NCBI RefSeq assembly: GCF_027580225.2 | Contig: NC_073348.2 | Location: forward strand, 29,786,001 to 29,850,000 | Reading direction: 5' to 3' | DNA: 64,000 nt | DNA from: Misgurnus anguillicaudatus | Lineage: Eukaryota > Chordata > Actinopteri > Cypriniformes > Cobitidae | Shown: positions 1 to 29,643 of the stretch, in pieces | Layout of the letters: every line of letters begins with the position of its first letter | Position numbering within the stretch: position 1 is the stretch's first letter | The notes under the pieces: generated by a model | What the model saw: only the letters and a program-made list of their open reading frames with translations | The model's database searches: none | Told to the model about the DNA's origin: nothing | Made by a program: the position numbers and the translations under genes

Positions 1-938
1 AGTGTTTAACTTTGAAATGAACTTTTCAACAAAATTTGCTTGCTGGAGGGGCTTTTATAACCTTTATGAAGGCACAGTTTTTGTTAAAATACAATTTTAT
101 GTAAAATGCTTGAATAAATTAGCACAAATTCTCAAGTTGAATAATTATACTGAGAATGTATTACCCCTTTAGCCATAAAATGAAACCTCCCAGCCCCTAT
201 TAATTTTTGACCCTGCTTTCGACCCCTATTCAGACATCTTATGAACGTAAAGTACCAAAAACAACCTGATTACTTCTAAATGAATTAAACTAACACTGTT
301 TTTGGTGCAATAACTAAGACCAACATTACTTCTAAACAACTAGAATTTGGGTGCGGGGGTATTTTTAAAGGCCACATATTATGCCCATTTTTACACAATG
401 TAATATAAGTCTCAGGTGTGCTTTCAATGTGTCTGTGGAATTTAAGCTCATAATACCCCACAGATCATTTTTATAACATGTCCAAAATGACCTATTTGGT
501 TGGCAAACAAAAAAGCGCTGTTTTGTACCTTTACATGCAAATGAGCTACAGCTCCTTACTCCATTACCAACCAGTAAGTGTTTTTGGTTAAAATGGATCC
601 AATTTCTGTGTTACAGTCGGAGACAATAGTATATTTAGCCTCATTAGCGCTACAACGTGCGTACAAACACTAAAAATGCTTTCGGGTAAATTAACCAGTC
701 AGTCAGTGGGTGGAGCTTTATCAGTGTGATGTCACATTCACTCATTCCCCGCCAGCCTTTTTTTTTTAAAGTTGCTTGCCACTATTTTTTATGATTTTCA
801 CAAAAGTTTCACAAAATGCCTTTCAGGAAAATTTTCTTCAAAAAATATATAAACATTCAAATATATCAAATGAAAGAACAGACCCTCTGCTTAAAAAAAT
901 ATGGTAAAAAAACTGTTTTATATAGATATCAAAATATT

Positions 939-1920
939 TAGGGATGCACCGATACCACTTTTTTGGAATACGAGTACGAGTATGAGTACTTGCATTTCAG
1001 TACTTGCCGATACAGATACTGAGTACTTAAAGGAACACGCCCACACTTTGGGAATCAAGCTCATTCACAGCATCCTCCAGAGTTAGATAAGTGCACACAC
1101 ACCTCTCTCATCTCCGGGCGCGCTGCAACTCCGTCCGACGCAGCCCCCGCTAGCTTAGCTTAGCACAAAGACTGGAAATGCATGGCTCCAGCTAGTATAC
1201 TGCTCCCAATAAGTGACAAAATAACGCGATCATTTTCCTATTTATGTGTTGTGATTTGTATAGTCAAACCGTGTACAAATAACAAGGTGATATGAGACAC
1301 AGCGATCTTTTAACAGTATACATACTGAGAACTATATTCTCTGAAGACGAAGCACTGCCGCATGGGCGGAGTGATCTGCTCGCAGCACACGAGAAGCCCC
1401 TGGTGAGGAGCAGAGAGTTCGGTCAGAGTTGTGCAAATCACTCCGCCCATGCGGCAGTGCTTCGTCTTCAGAGAATATAGTTCTCAGTATGTATGGACTT
1501 ATCTAACTCTGGGGGATACGGTGAATAAGCTAAATTCCCAAAATGTGGGCGTGTTCCTTTAATAAAAAAAACATGATTTAAATTTACAGGTAACAGCTTT
1601 AGTCATATAATTTAACAAAAAATCAAGGGACTAGTTTGGAATTAAGAACATTTATTTAAAATGAAAAGCATGTTGTATGCAACATATTACAAAATAAATA
1701 ATTATAAAAAAATTAAACGGTGACAGTGCAACTATTTCAAGTATTTTTTTTTCAGTTTGTTGTAAACTCTGCCTCTTTGGACAACACAAGAGGCATTAAA
1801 CCCTTACACGCCGCTTAAACATAGACGTTTCTCAGACAGTGGTATTGGGGGACTTTTAACGAGTACTTTAGAAAATGTGGTATCGAGGCCGATACCAGTA
1901 TAGGTATCGATGCATCCCTA
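939..1920. mobile_element. hAT-type non-autonomous element with 8-bp target duplication
   Basis: Ends are TAGGGATGCACCGATACC and GGTATCGATGCATCCCTA, imperfect inverted repeats. The flanks are a perfect 8-bp direct repeat AAAATATT (931-938 and 1921-1928), which is the hAT signature. No transposase frame is present. It contains a younger TTAA element. Confidence 0.88.
1027..1562. mobile_element. TTAA-flanked foldback element inside the hAT
   Basis: TTAA at both ends (1027-1030, 1559-1562) and terminal repeats AGGAACACGCCCACA. Inner arms at about 1316-1380 and 1435-1494 are almost perfectly complementary, so the single strand would form a long hairpin. TTAA flanks are typical of piggyBac-type integration; no transposase is present. 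Confidence 0.85.
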
Positions 1921-2483
1921 AAAATATTGGTATTTTTATTCAAAAAAATTTTTTTAGCAAAAAGCTGAAATAACTGCATTTTGGGAAGGAATGTTGTTAG
2001 AAATCGGATTCAGAATGATTCTCAAAACATACACAGAGTTTAAAATTAGTAAATATTTTTTTATAAATTGGCCATCTACTGGATAGTAGTACAGATTAAC
2101 ATAAAAAATCAACAGAAACACGTTTTCCATGCAAATGTTTTCTTTTAATAAACGAGATACTCGTCAATGGCGGTGAAAGAGTTAACAAGAGAATCAAAAA
2201 GGGCTTGTCTAATGAGACTGCTTTGTTTTTGTTAGGGATTAAAAAAGACGGAGAGGGGGGATTTTTTCTCCATTTATGGTTGTGTTCACACACTGCCAAC
2301 ACACATTCATGTCTAAACATCTTGTAAAAGTGGATAACAATGTGTCTACTCAAAGACACAATTTCTGAACAATGTGTTTGACTTTAACATCTAATGAATA
2401 TTTATTTTATGACATTTTTTGTAATTCTGTTGTTAAGTCTGGATTGCACTGAAGCTGAAATGTGACTTCATCTTTTCTGGCAG

Positions 2484-19777
<17,294 letters not shown>

Positions 19778-22560
19778 AAATCTCCTCTGCCCCGGCAGAG
19801 ACCTTGGACTGCAAAAAACAACATAGGAAGAATTTGTAACAATATAAATTATTATTATTATTATTATTATTATGGCGATGTTTATTGTTAAAGTTTGTTT
19901 ATTTGTTTGTTTGTTTATGTTGCTTTTTTATTTTCAATATGAATGTTCCTGAATGTACACCACAAAGTGTTAGAAGCATTTTTGGTCTTAACTAAAAACA
20001 TTTTTTTTGTATATTTATTGGTTAGCATTTTAATTAAACAATTTAGCGCTGAGTGTATGTTAAACAATCTTCGGTTGGGATCGTGAATGAGTTTCACACA
20101 ACTGTCACTACTTAAACAAAATGGCTTTCATCATTTCCACACAGTAAAGTTTTTTTTTGCTGCCTTAAATTTTTTGTTGAATCAACTCAAGTCATGTCAA
20201 CTTGCTTTTGTTTGTCTTGACAAGAGATGAGTTGTTATAACTTATAAAATGAAGTTGACTTTTTCCAACTATATTTTGTAGGCTGTAACAACTCATCTCT
20301 TGTCAAGATGGGTGATAGTAAGTTGGAATGACTTGTACATCTGATTCAACAAAAAATTTAAGGCAACAAATAATTTTTTACAGTGCACCCAGTCGGTTAA
20401 TTTTTTCCTTACCTTTGATCAACTCGGCATCTATGCACTCCTGTGGCTAACAACACACATGCTTATTGTGTTATATTTTTGTATTATTTTTTGTACAGAC
20501 ATTTGTTTTATTTGAGTATGTTTCTTTTAAAATTGAATCTTCTAATGGACAATTTCTTGTGATTATAAGATGATTCAGAATAATGGCTAAAGGGATTCAA
20601 GTAGCTATAGGAAAACGACACTATATTTTGCTATTTATATTGATAGAGGACACAACAGCACAGAAATATTTATAAAGATGATATATAACTTTGTCTAAAA
20701 CAAATCATTTTGGAATTCAAATTGAGATTTTACTGGTGTGTCATATATTGTGTTTTTGTCGCTGTTGTGTTTGGTGAGGTACGAACGAGATACGGCCGTG
20801 AGCTTCACAAGGTTGAGTGCAAATTTTTCCTGCTTCTTCCCATCCCAGCTTTCCCAAAACCTAAGGATTTTATTGTTGGCTGCATATTCAGTGCTTAAAA
20901 TTGATTTTTTTTCTTTTTATTTAGTTAGTCTGGATAACAGGAAAGACAATTTTCTTGTTGTTTCAGAGACAGAAACACTTGTACTTCGCTGTCTCCCTCG
21001 AGACCTCCTGAAGTGTTTACAGTACCTCAACTACAGTTCAAAACGAAAAAGAGGAACATTGGGTCTGCAAAATAGCTGTAATAGCTACATGTATAGAAAT
21101 TCATTTCTTATTTCTTTAATTTTGGCATGCTTGTGAAAATGAACCTGCCCTCACGTTTACAGTGCATACATCTGTAATTCACGTCTTTTTCATGTACAGT
21201 TGAGAGACACGGCTGTCCTCCTGCATAAATAGCAAAGCGCAATTTGTGGAAACTACAAATGCCGAAAGCCATTAACTCGGATCATACAAAATGTGTGCGT
21301 GGGGGGTATTTGTTGCAATATTTATTGGGAAATGTTACGGCGCGGTTGGCAAGAGTCTTTTGACCTACTGGTCACCACTTGCCTTAAAAAGGGAAGAGAC
21401 TTTTATGGGCAGATAGACATTTTTTACGCTTTCTTGAAGACTGAGCACTTTTGTACATTTGAGAAATTATTCACAGATGTGTTTAACCAGATGGTTAACA
21501 CAGAAGAGAGAGGAACTGGATATCACAGTGAGCTCTTCATGATATAATGTAGATTTTTTTTATTAAATATATAGATGATGTATATGTTATTATGACTATG
21601 TAAACCATGACATAATGACTATAAGAATATAATCATAAATTGAACATTTTAAATGCTGTGAATTTATGTTTGTCTTAACACAGACATTTTTTTTTTTGCT
21701 TGGATGTGATTGTTTTATCATCTGTAGCATATCATTTTATTAACTTTAGTTGTTTATGCACATGATAGATCATGAACGCATCTCTATTGGTGCCCTTCAG
21801 TTGAAATCTATATTATTAGGTAATCCGTAAATCCCACCACAAAGAGTGCCCGATAACAGATGCAGCAGTTTTAACAAAACAAAAACCTAAACCCTGCAGA
21901 TTGTACGCACTTACAAGAGGCTTCTGGTGCTCATAGTGTGATTTAGTCCATTAATTCCAAGTGAATGTTCAGCTTTAGTCAAACGTAGCTGAATTGGGTT
22001 GTTTTTGTCTCAGGGTTGCCAGATAGGGCTTTATCACTGATATGAAACCTTTCAAACGAAGCGCATCAAATCTCAAATGTTTTATTCTTTACAACTGCAT
22101 TGCATTTAGACTTTTCCTTTGTTTATGTGTGTCTGTTTTGTGATCTGTTCCCCAAAATGAGGATGCAAATGTTATTTATTTATTTTTCAACGAATCCCGG
22201 ATGACGACGTGCAATTTTGTATATAAACGTCTGTTTGCACTTACTGTATAGGAGGAGATCTTTAATGAACACTGTCCCCAAACTTCTCTGTTTTTTTCTA
22301 TTTACGTCACAGGAAATTAAAGTTAAATTATTAAACACTCACATGCCCTCTCTGTTTGTAGATATTTGTTTCTCAGCATTCATGGGTGTAAAGATTTGAA
22401 GCACACTGATATGTTTGTCAAAACATACATTTTTATTTTATCTTTCACTGTTTTTCTAAAGATAAACGAGAAAAGGAACATATTAAACATCATGTTGCAA
22501 AATGTATTCCTTGTTGCTTTGAGGAATCCTAATAAAGACATTGCTTTAGGTAGACATGAC
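19778..22560 (+). other. dlg2: dlg2 3' untranslated region (inferred)
   Basis: Non-coding stretch after the dlg2 stop. A canonical AATAAA lies at 22531-22536 and no convincing coding frame lies between. It includes an ATT microsatellite near 19848-19873 and a palindromic MITE at about 20141-20387. The end of the transcript is inferred from the AATAAA only; an earlier cleavage site is possible. Confidence 0.5.
20141..20387. mobile_element. palindromic MITE in dlg2 3'UTR
   Basis: CACAGTAAAGTTTTTTTTTG at the left, TAATTTTTTACAGTG at the right, with arms AAGTTGACTT and CAAGAGATGAGTTGTTATAA mirrored. Same family as 15989-16271. Confidence 0.65.
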
Positions 22561-22582
22561 CTCTATACAGCTATAGTATATG

Positions 22583-23500
22583 GGTGATTCTCACGAAACC
22601 ATTGAAACACCACGGCACTTATGATTTTAGCTTTAAAATGTGTAATATAGTAACATTAAAAAGCATCAGAATTAACACAATACTGTGTTCTACCTTGCAC
22701 AATGTGTGATTTCAACATAAGAATTATAATTGTAAATTTTATCTCATTTTCTGCTGAAATTCTCATTACCACAATGTGTCCGGCTGTGTTTGAACATGCG
22801 TTATGTTGTAATTTAATCAAATTAACACAAAAATATTAAGAAAAAAAAATAAATGGATGTTTTGCTAGACTACTTTAGATGACAGAAAAAATATTTACTG
22901 AATATTCATGTATAATAATAATGAAGAAAAATTAGGAAAATGATGTGTTCATGCCTGATGTTCTCATCCTCTGCAACACTTTTTGAGAACAGTTTAAGCA
23001 CACATACAGAATTTTAATAAAGTTTGATTTTGAGTGACCAAGCACATGGACCAGTTACTTCAAGATGGCTACCAGGTAAGATCATTTTTTTACTGTTAAT
23101 TTGAAATATTGTCTTGTCAGAATGCTTACACGACATTTTGATTATCATTACCGAAACAGATGCTTATTAAATGTTAATTTAATTAATAGAAGCATAATAC
23201 TTTGATTTTAAATGCATGTGCAGAATCTCCAAATTATGTTCTTTCAGGTTTGTCATGTCATTTTGAAAATATGTCAGTGTTGATGTTTTCTGACTGTTGC
23301 GGTAATGAGATTTTTTAGGACTAATTTTTTAAATTATGTTACAAAAAGTGTTAAATGATAAGTAAAAGTTTTTATATTAATGTTCCCATTTACTCCAGAC
23401 TTTGTTTTTCAATGTCTGGTGGGAAAAAAAGTAAATTTAAGCAATTTTTACATTTTCATGCTTGACATTTTTAAAACCAAGTTTTCGTGAGAATCATATC
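22583..23500. mobile_element. DNA element with TGATTCTCACGAAAC termini
   Basis: Left terminus GGTGATTCTCACGAAACC, right terminus GTTTTCGTGAGAATCAT, imperfect inverted repeats about 0.9 kb apart. It separates dlg2 from the Ig-receptor array. No coding frame. Confidence 0.6.
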
Positions 23501-23879
23501 CATTTATGTCATGTCAATTACACATTTTTATACAGTATTCTCTGTGTTCATCTCTTAATACTTAAGATTTTTTCACATTTAAAGGTCAAAAGGCAAAGTA
23601 ACATCACTGACATGAAAACTTGACGTTTAGCATCAACTGCCACTGACTTCATGAAAAGTTATTTAATTGATATAAAAGACCTCTAGCAGAGTTTGACATA
23701 CAAGACAAACCACCTTTTGCCCTCCCAAATACCCTGAAGGGCACAAGTCATTCATTTAATCAAAGTCTATGACATTCACTAATGGATAGGTTGTGACCTC
23801 TTGCAAACCAGGTGTTTATTATGCCTTCAACCTCAAGACTACAGCACCATGAAGAAAAAAAGCAAGCAAGTTCATGAGA

Positions 23880-24000
23880 GGTAACAGAAGTGACTGTTTT
23901 TGCTGCCATCTAGTGGTTGATTATGATATTGCTTGTTTTTCTCAGGCTTTGATGATGATGGCAAAGGAGACACTTTTTCGGTACCAGGTACGTCCTAGAA
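23880..24000 (-). pseudogene. fossil cytoplasmic-tail exon of Ig copy A
   Basis: Aligns with the start of the last exon of copy C: ACCTGGTACCGAAAAAGTG against ACCTGGTATTAAAGAGGTG, then TCTCCTTTGCCAT against GTTCCTTTGCCAT. The rest of the tail is deleted. The small-exon remnant near 24130 has TTAATGG where copy C has the donor GTAATGG. Confidence 0.7.
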
Positions 24001-24962
24001 GAGAGAGAGAGAGAGAGAGCAACTGGGAAAAGTATTTATAATAATAATAATAATAGTAATTTATTATTATCGTTATTATTTATTTTAATATTGTTGGGCA
24101 AATGTGACCTGTGACTCTCCATTAACTCATAAATTCCATGGTCAGTTTCAACATCCCCTGTCAAATATATTGCCGATGCGACTATATTCATAACATCTCA
24201 GATATTATTTCTGGAACCATTTGGTTAATGTTTAAAAACCTACTTTAGCTCTGTTATGTTCCTCTCTGTTGGCTAAATAAAGTGATACTCATGTTACACA
24301 ATGCATTTACAGTCCTGTATAGTCAGCAGTAATTGCATATCAGGTTTTTGTTATAAATTGAAATAAATAAAAGGGTAATAATAAGAGGTATGTAAAGACA
24401 TTTTTAAGGAACTACATCTCTTCCTGTCTAGTGTTTATTTGTAGAAGTGACCTAAGAACAAAGCTGAGCTGAACTGTAAAGATTATTTGATACTGAAGGA
24501 TTTATGATCATGTGAGTATCTGCATAAAGCAGAAATCTAGAAGAAGATGATTTATGAATATTTAAATCTACATGCAAGAAATAAATCTTAATGTGACTGT
24601 TAGATAAAAACCTAAACTCAATTGATGTTTCTCTTGATCCAATGATTCTGGTATCAGGGAGGAGAGAATGAACACACAAGAACACAAGAGTGTTTTACAA
24701 TTGTGTTTTTTATTCTTTACCATGTACAAATGTATGTGTCATGAGAGAATGAAAAGAAAGAGATACTAAACATAGCATTGGAGCAGACAAAGATCATGAT
24801 AAGGGATGTTTCAACCACAACCACAAATATACCCATTTCCGCCCGTTTACAAAGAATGAAGTGTCAGTACAGAAGACCTTTAATCATTTTTAGAAGTCAG
24901 TGATGCTATTTGTTAATGATACAAAACAACACAATTCCAAAATGCCTATGATTGTCAATCTT

Positions 24963-26026
24963 CTACTGTAAACAAAATCTGATCAGTTCGAAGTTTGTAG
25001 TTGGTTTTTCACCTTGAAATGACAGAAAAACAAAAAGTAGAACATTGTTTAATACTTTTTCTATTCACATATATGCAAGCCAACTTCATGTTCTGTTTAA
25101 AATATGATACTCACGATGCATGCAGCATTTCTCACAGATAACATTTGTGTGCGTTTCTGATTTTCCATATGCATTTGTCGCCACACAACTGTATTTTCCA
25201 TCATCTGTTCTGGTCATATTGCTGATGTTTAGAGTCTGGTTGTTTTCGCTCAATGAGTGTTTGTCGCCTTCTAGAATGGGAGAATCTTCTTTCTTCCACA
25301 TTATGTGTGTAAATGCGGTCACTTCACATGTGAGAGACACTGATGTGTTGGTGGTCCAGATGACCTCAATTCTTGTTGCATTTGGTGGATCTTAAAATGA
25401 ATTGTGAACAAAACATACACTGCAATGAGATCAGTGTTGATTGTACAGTAAATGAATTGCATTTAATTAGCAGGAGGATATTTTGACTTACATACAATAT
25501 GTAATGTAATGTTGAATGTTTTTGTAATTCCACTTCCATGAACTATAGTTTCCATAAAGACTCCTTCATCCTGTGCTGTCACATTCTCTAAAATCAGAGT
25601 GTTATTGTTCAAATAGAAATGAGCTTTTCCACAGCATGGATAGATTATGGTATTCTTAACCCTCTCTTTAGAAAACCAAAGACAAAGACAGGATTTGTTT
25701 AGGTTTTCCCATTCCACTGCCTGCAGATCTGTATATTTATCCAGGTTTTCTCCTGTCAGCTCAACTCGACTGTATAAGCCCGTCTGCACTGTGACTCCAA
25801 GAGTTTCTATCGCTGTCAAATCAATGTGTATCTCATTATAAAATCAATTTTCATGTGAAAAAATTTAAACACAATAAATCTACAGCATATCCATCTGTTT
25901 GTTGAAATGCATTATTAGGACAAATAAATAAATTACAGAATAAAGCCAACAGAAAAATGATCAACCATACTTACTAAAAATGTCAAAGAGAAACAGCCAA
26001 ACATAATAATAACAAGATCCAGGCAT
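24963..26026 (-). CDS. Ig-receptor copy A: two Ig domains, no membrane anchor
   Basis: Exons on the minus strand: 25975-26026 (ATG at 26024-26026, hydrophobic signal MPGSCYYYVWLFLFDIF), 25492-25812 (V-like domain), 25115-25390 (C2-like domain), 25012-24963 (stop TAG). The total is 232 aa with consistent phases. The V-like domain has VEW and LILENVTAQDEGVF, and lacks the usual Ig cysteine at the D-x-G-x-Y-x-C position. The C2 domain has LTC, MWKK and DDGKYSCVATN. Compared with copies B and C, the first outer cysteine of the C2 domain is Trp (VIWTTNT against VTCTTNT). The membrane exon is broken by a stop. It could be a secreted form or a dying gene. Family assignment (CD2/CD48/SLAM type) is inferred from domain layout. 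Confidence 0.72.
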
Positions 26027-26682
26027 TGTGAGTTAAGCTGTATTCTTATCCTGCTAAACTATTCGTGACTAAAACAATAAAAGCATCTAGATGGTCTACG
26101 TGTGATGCGTTAGACTTGTACTCTGACAAAGGAAATCATCAACCACTGAAAACCACAACAGGAAGAAAATAGTTAAGACAAATGGTATGACTGTTCTTAT
26201 TCTCATTCATTCGATATTCAATGTACATGTATCAAATACAAAAAAAACTAATAAATTAGAGAACAATTGCTGTGGCTCCTTAACTTTTGTGTCAAAAACT
26301 GCTTACAGATATGGTTGCCGTGATTTCACCAAGTAAGATGTGATCCTGGATCAACGTTTTAATCAAAGATACCCCAACCTACCCTTAACTCAAACCCTAA
26401 CCATTTTTAAACCCTCAAATTAGTGTATTTCTTAAAAGCCCCTAACCCAATCCTAAATCTAACATGCACACTTATCTTAATCCTGCAAGCTGATTGGTTA
26501 ATGAAAATGTTGATCCAGGACCAATAATGCTGTTGATCCAGAATCACATCTTACTTGGTGAAATCACGTTCGCCTTACAGATATCTCGACGCCAAATATG
26601 ACGATACTGTGATTGACCATTAGGTGTCAGTATATTTAAATGAATAAATGAAGTAGGTGTTTCTGGGTTGTGGCTAGAACCT

Positions 26683-27148
26683 TTAAAGGTGACATAGAAT
26701 GATTGAACGGGGTATTTATCCTTGTTCTGTGATGTGACATGCAGACAAAAATATTTTGTTTGGGTCTGCAATGCCTTAGAAGCTTCCTAAAAACCTCTCT
26801 CAGATACCTCTATTAGGGTGGGGGATTTTAAACAAGTGGTTTTGCACCTATTTGGCTCCCCCTACTGACTTAACTTGCAATCTCATTACTGATTGGCTGA
26901 CTTTGCTGCCACTCAAAACATGTAGCCAATTATTTTGAAGTGGAGGGGCAGTGAGATGCCTGTGATGTCATAAGCATCTGTTTTTCAGATTGGGCCGTTT
27001 TCTGGCTGACATTTCTAAAAGAGGAATTTCTATGAGACTGAGATGTTTAGCATGTCTAGAACTTTTTGTATGTTCGTGAATGCGGGTAGACTACCATTAT
27101 TCAACAAAGACAAGGTTAAAAAAAATTTTTATTCTCTGTCCCCTTTAA
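26683..27148. mobile_element. TTAA element inserted in duplication unit A
   Basis: TTAA at 26683-26686 and 27145-27148, termini AGGTGACATAGAATGA and its near-inverse ATTCTCTGTCCCC. The paralogous site at about 33775-33790 reads GAACCTTTAAGAAAATTAAC without the element, an empty site. Confidence 0.9.
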
Positions 27149-27559
27149 GAAAATTAACCACTTTTTTGTGGTAAAAGTGTATACTGTAAAAATGACTTAG
27201 AATTTTTGTCTTGTTTTCTTTATAAATATCTAAAAATTCTTAAATTAAGATGAATATTCTGATAAATAAATAAATTACCTAAGAAAATAAGTTTTTAGAC
27301 AAAAACATAACACAAGCAAAAAAATGAATGTAGCCTATGTTAATCTGCTCCTAATCTGCAAATGATACGCCAGTCCTTCCAGTTCACTTATATGGCACAT
27401 CTTTATTTATTGGTTTCTCTTTTGTGTTCTGTTTTTTTACCATTGTCGCTTGGGTTCTGGCTTTGAGCAACTTTTTTTGTAGCATAAAATGACATCCTAA
27501 CCCAAACCCTGATTCTAACCCCAACTCCAAGCGACCATGATTTTAAAATAGACAAAACA

Positions 27560-27690
27560 TGAAGAGGTAACAGAAGTGATTGTTTTTGCTGTCATCTAGT
27601 GGTTGATTATGATATTGCTTGTTTTTCTCAGGCTTTGATGAATTGCTGATGATGGGAAAAGGAGACACTTTTTCGGTACCAGGTACTTCC
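27560..27690 (-). pseudogene. fossil cytoplasmic-tail exon of Ig copy B
   Basis: Same relic as at 23880-24000, with GAAGTACCTGGTACCGAAAA in place of GAAATACCTGGTATTAAAGA of copy C. No open tail frame remains, in keeping with the early stop of copy B. Confidence 0.7.
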
Positions 27691-28427
27691 TGGGAGAGTA
27701 AGACAGCAACTGATACGAGTATTTATAATAATAATAATAATAGTAGTAATTTATTATTATCGTTATTATTAATGTGAATAATGTGACCTATGACTTTCCA
27801 TTAACTCATTAAATCCATGGTCAATGTCAACCCCTGTCAAATATATTGCAGATGCGATAGACTATGATTCATAGCATCTCAGATATTATTTCTGGAACCT
27901 TTTGGCTAATGTTTAGCCCTGTTACGTTCCTCTCTGTTGGCTAAATAAATTGACATATTTTACACAATGCATTTACAGTCCTGTAGAATCAGCAGTATTG
28001 CATATCAGGTTTTTGTTATAAATGGAAATAAATAAAAGGGTAATAAGAATAAATTTGAGCTGAACATAAAGCAGAAAACTAGAAGAAAATGATTTATGAA
28101 TATTTTAAATCTACATGCAAGAAATAAATCTTACTGTGACTCTTAGATAAAAACCTAAACTCAATCTACTTTTCTCCGGATCCAATGATTTTGGTATCAG
28201 GGAGGAGAAAATAAACACAAAATCACACAAGAGTGTTTTACAATTGCGTTTTTTTATTCTTCCTCATGTACAAATTGATATTCCATGAAAGAATGAAAAA
28301 AAAATACTAAACATAACATTGGAGCAAACAAAGATCATGATGTGTCAACCACAGAGTTAAAAATATATCTATTTCCGCATGTTTACAAAGAATCAAGTGT
28401 CAGTATACAGAAGACCTTTAAACATTT

Positions 28428-29643
28428 TTAGAAGTCAGTGAAGGTATTTGTTAATGATACAGAACATATACACAATCCCAAAAGGCCTATGATTGTGAAT
28501 CCACGTTTAGATCTGATCAGTCCGACTCCGAAGTTTGAAGTTACGTTCTCACCTTGACAGAAAAACAAAACGTAGATTGTTAATATTTACCACATTGATA
28601 TCTGTATAAATACGTTTCTAACGATGTGTGCAAAGTTTGAAACACATTTTTCTGCAGCAGAGCATTACAAACAAAGTACATGTTCTTGGTTTTATTACTG
28701 GTTCTCCATAAAATATAAAACTTACTGTGCATGAAGCGTTTCTCACAGATAACATTTGTGTGCGTTTCTGATTTTCCATATGCATTTGTCGCCACACAAC
28801 TGTATTTTCCATCATCTGATCTGGTCATATTGCTGATGTTTAGAGTCTGGTTGTTTTCGCTCAATGAGTATCTGTTGTCTTCTAGAATGGGAGAATCTTC
28901 TTTCTTCCACATTATGTGTGTAAATGTCGCGGTCACTTCACATGTGAGAGACACTGATGTGTTGGTGGTGCAGGTGACCACAATTCCTGTTGCATTTGGT
29001 GGATCTTAAAATGAATTGCGAACAAAACATACACTGCAATGAGATCAGTGTTGATTGTACAGTAAATGAATTGCATTTAATTAGCAGAAGGATATTTTGA
29101 CTTACGTGCAATATATAATGTTATGTTGAATGTTTTTGTAATTCCACTTCCATTAACTATAGTTCTTTCCATAAAGACTCCTTCATCCTGTGCTGTCACA
29201 TTCTCTAAAATCAGAGTGTTATTGTTCAAATAGTAATCAGCTTTTCCACAGCATTGACTGTAGTTTCTGGTGTTACCAGTCTCTTTAACAAACTCAAGAC
29301 AAAGACAGGATTTGTTTAGGTTGGTCCATTCCACTGACTTCAGGTCTGTATGATTATCCAGGTTTTCTCCTGTCAGCTCAACTCGACTGTATAAGCTCGT
29401 CTGCACTGTGACACCAAGAGTTTCTCTCACTGTCAAATCAATGTGAAAAAATGTAAACACAATAATATATGTACAGCATATTCAGCTTTTTTAATACAAG
29501 TTAATTTACTAAAATTAAACAAATGCATTATTAGAACAAATAAATAACAGCCAACATAATAAGCCAACAGAAAATGATCAACTATACTTACTAAAAATGT
29601 CAAACAGAAACAGCCAAACATAATAGTAACAAAATCCAGGCAT
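28428..29643 (-). CDS. Ig-receptor copy B: two Ig domains with short hydrophobic C-terminus
   Basis: Exons: 29592-29643 (ATG 29641-29643, signal MPGFCYYYVWLFLFDIF), 29106-29429 (V-like), 28726-29004 (C2-like), 28552-28428 (stop TAA 28428-28430). The total is 259 aa with every join in phase. The C2 domain keeps both disulfides (VTCTTNT ... LTC ... YSC ... NVIC). The last exon aligns with the transmembrane exon of copy C but shifts frame inside the membrane segment. It ends after about 15-17 hydrophobic residues (GFTIIGLLGLCICSV) plus SLTNTFTDF, with no basic cytoplasmic anchor. This layout resembles the GPI-anchored CD48 and suggests a GPI-type signal, but that is inference. N-glycosylation sequons such as NVT and NGS are present. 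Confidence 0.78.

Larger units (their letters stand above)
745..2186. mobile_element. non-autonomous DNA element, family 'CCCCGCCA', copy 1
   Basis: Left end has CTCATTCCCCGCCAGCC; right end has GGCGGTGAAAGAGTTAAC, roughly its inverse. The inner sequence lines up base for base, with gaps, with the uninterrupted copy at 11250-11713, for example TCAAATGAAAGAACAGACCC near 870. The hAT at 939-1920 interrupts it. A third copy starts at 63899 and runs off the window. Confidence 0.75.
1..2483. other. dlg2 intron with nested transposons
   Basis: No exon seen. About 745-2186 is one DNA-transposon copy whose interior was invaded by a hAT element (939-1920), itself invaded by a TTAA element (1027-1562). 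The stretch from about 365 begins TTAAAGGCCACATATTATG, the look of a further TTAA repeat, but its right end is unclear. Confidence 0.6.

Noticed and set aside
25120..25395. Plus-strand open frames across the Ig exons, also at 28731-29009 and 36476-36754
   Set aside because: Exact antisense of the C2-domain exons; conserved only because the minus-strand genes are paralogues.
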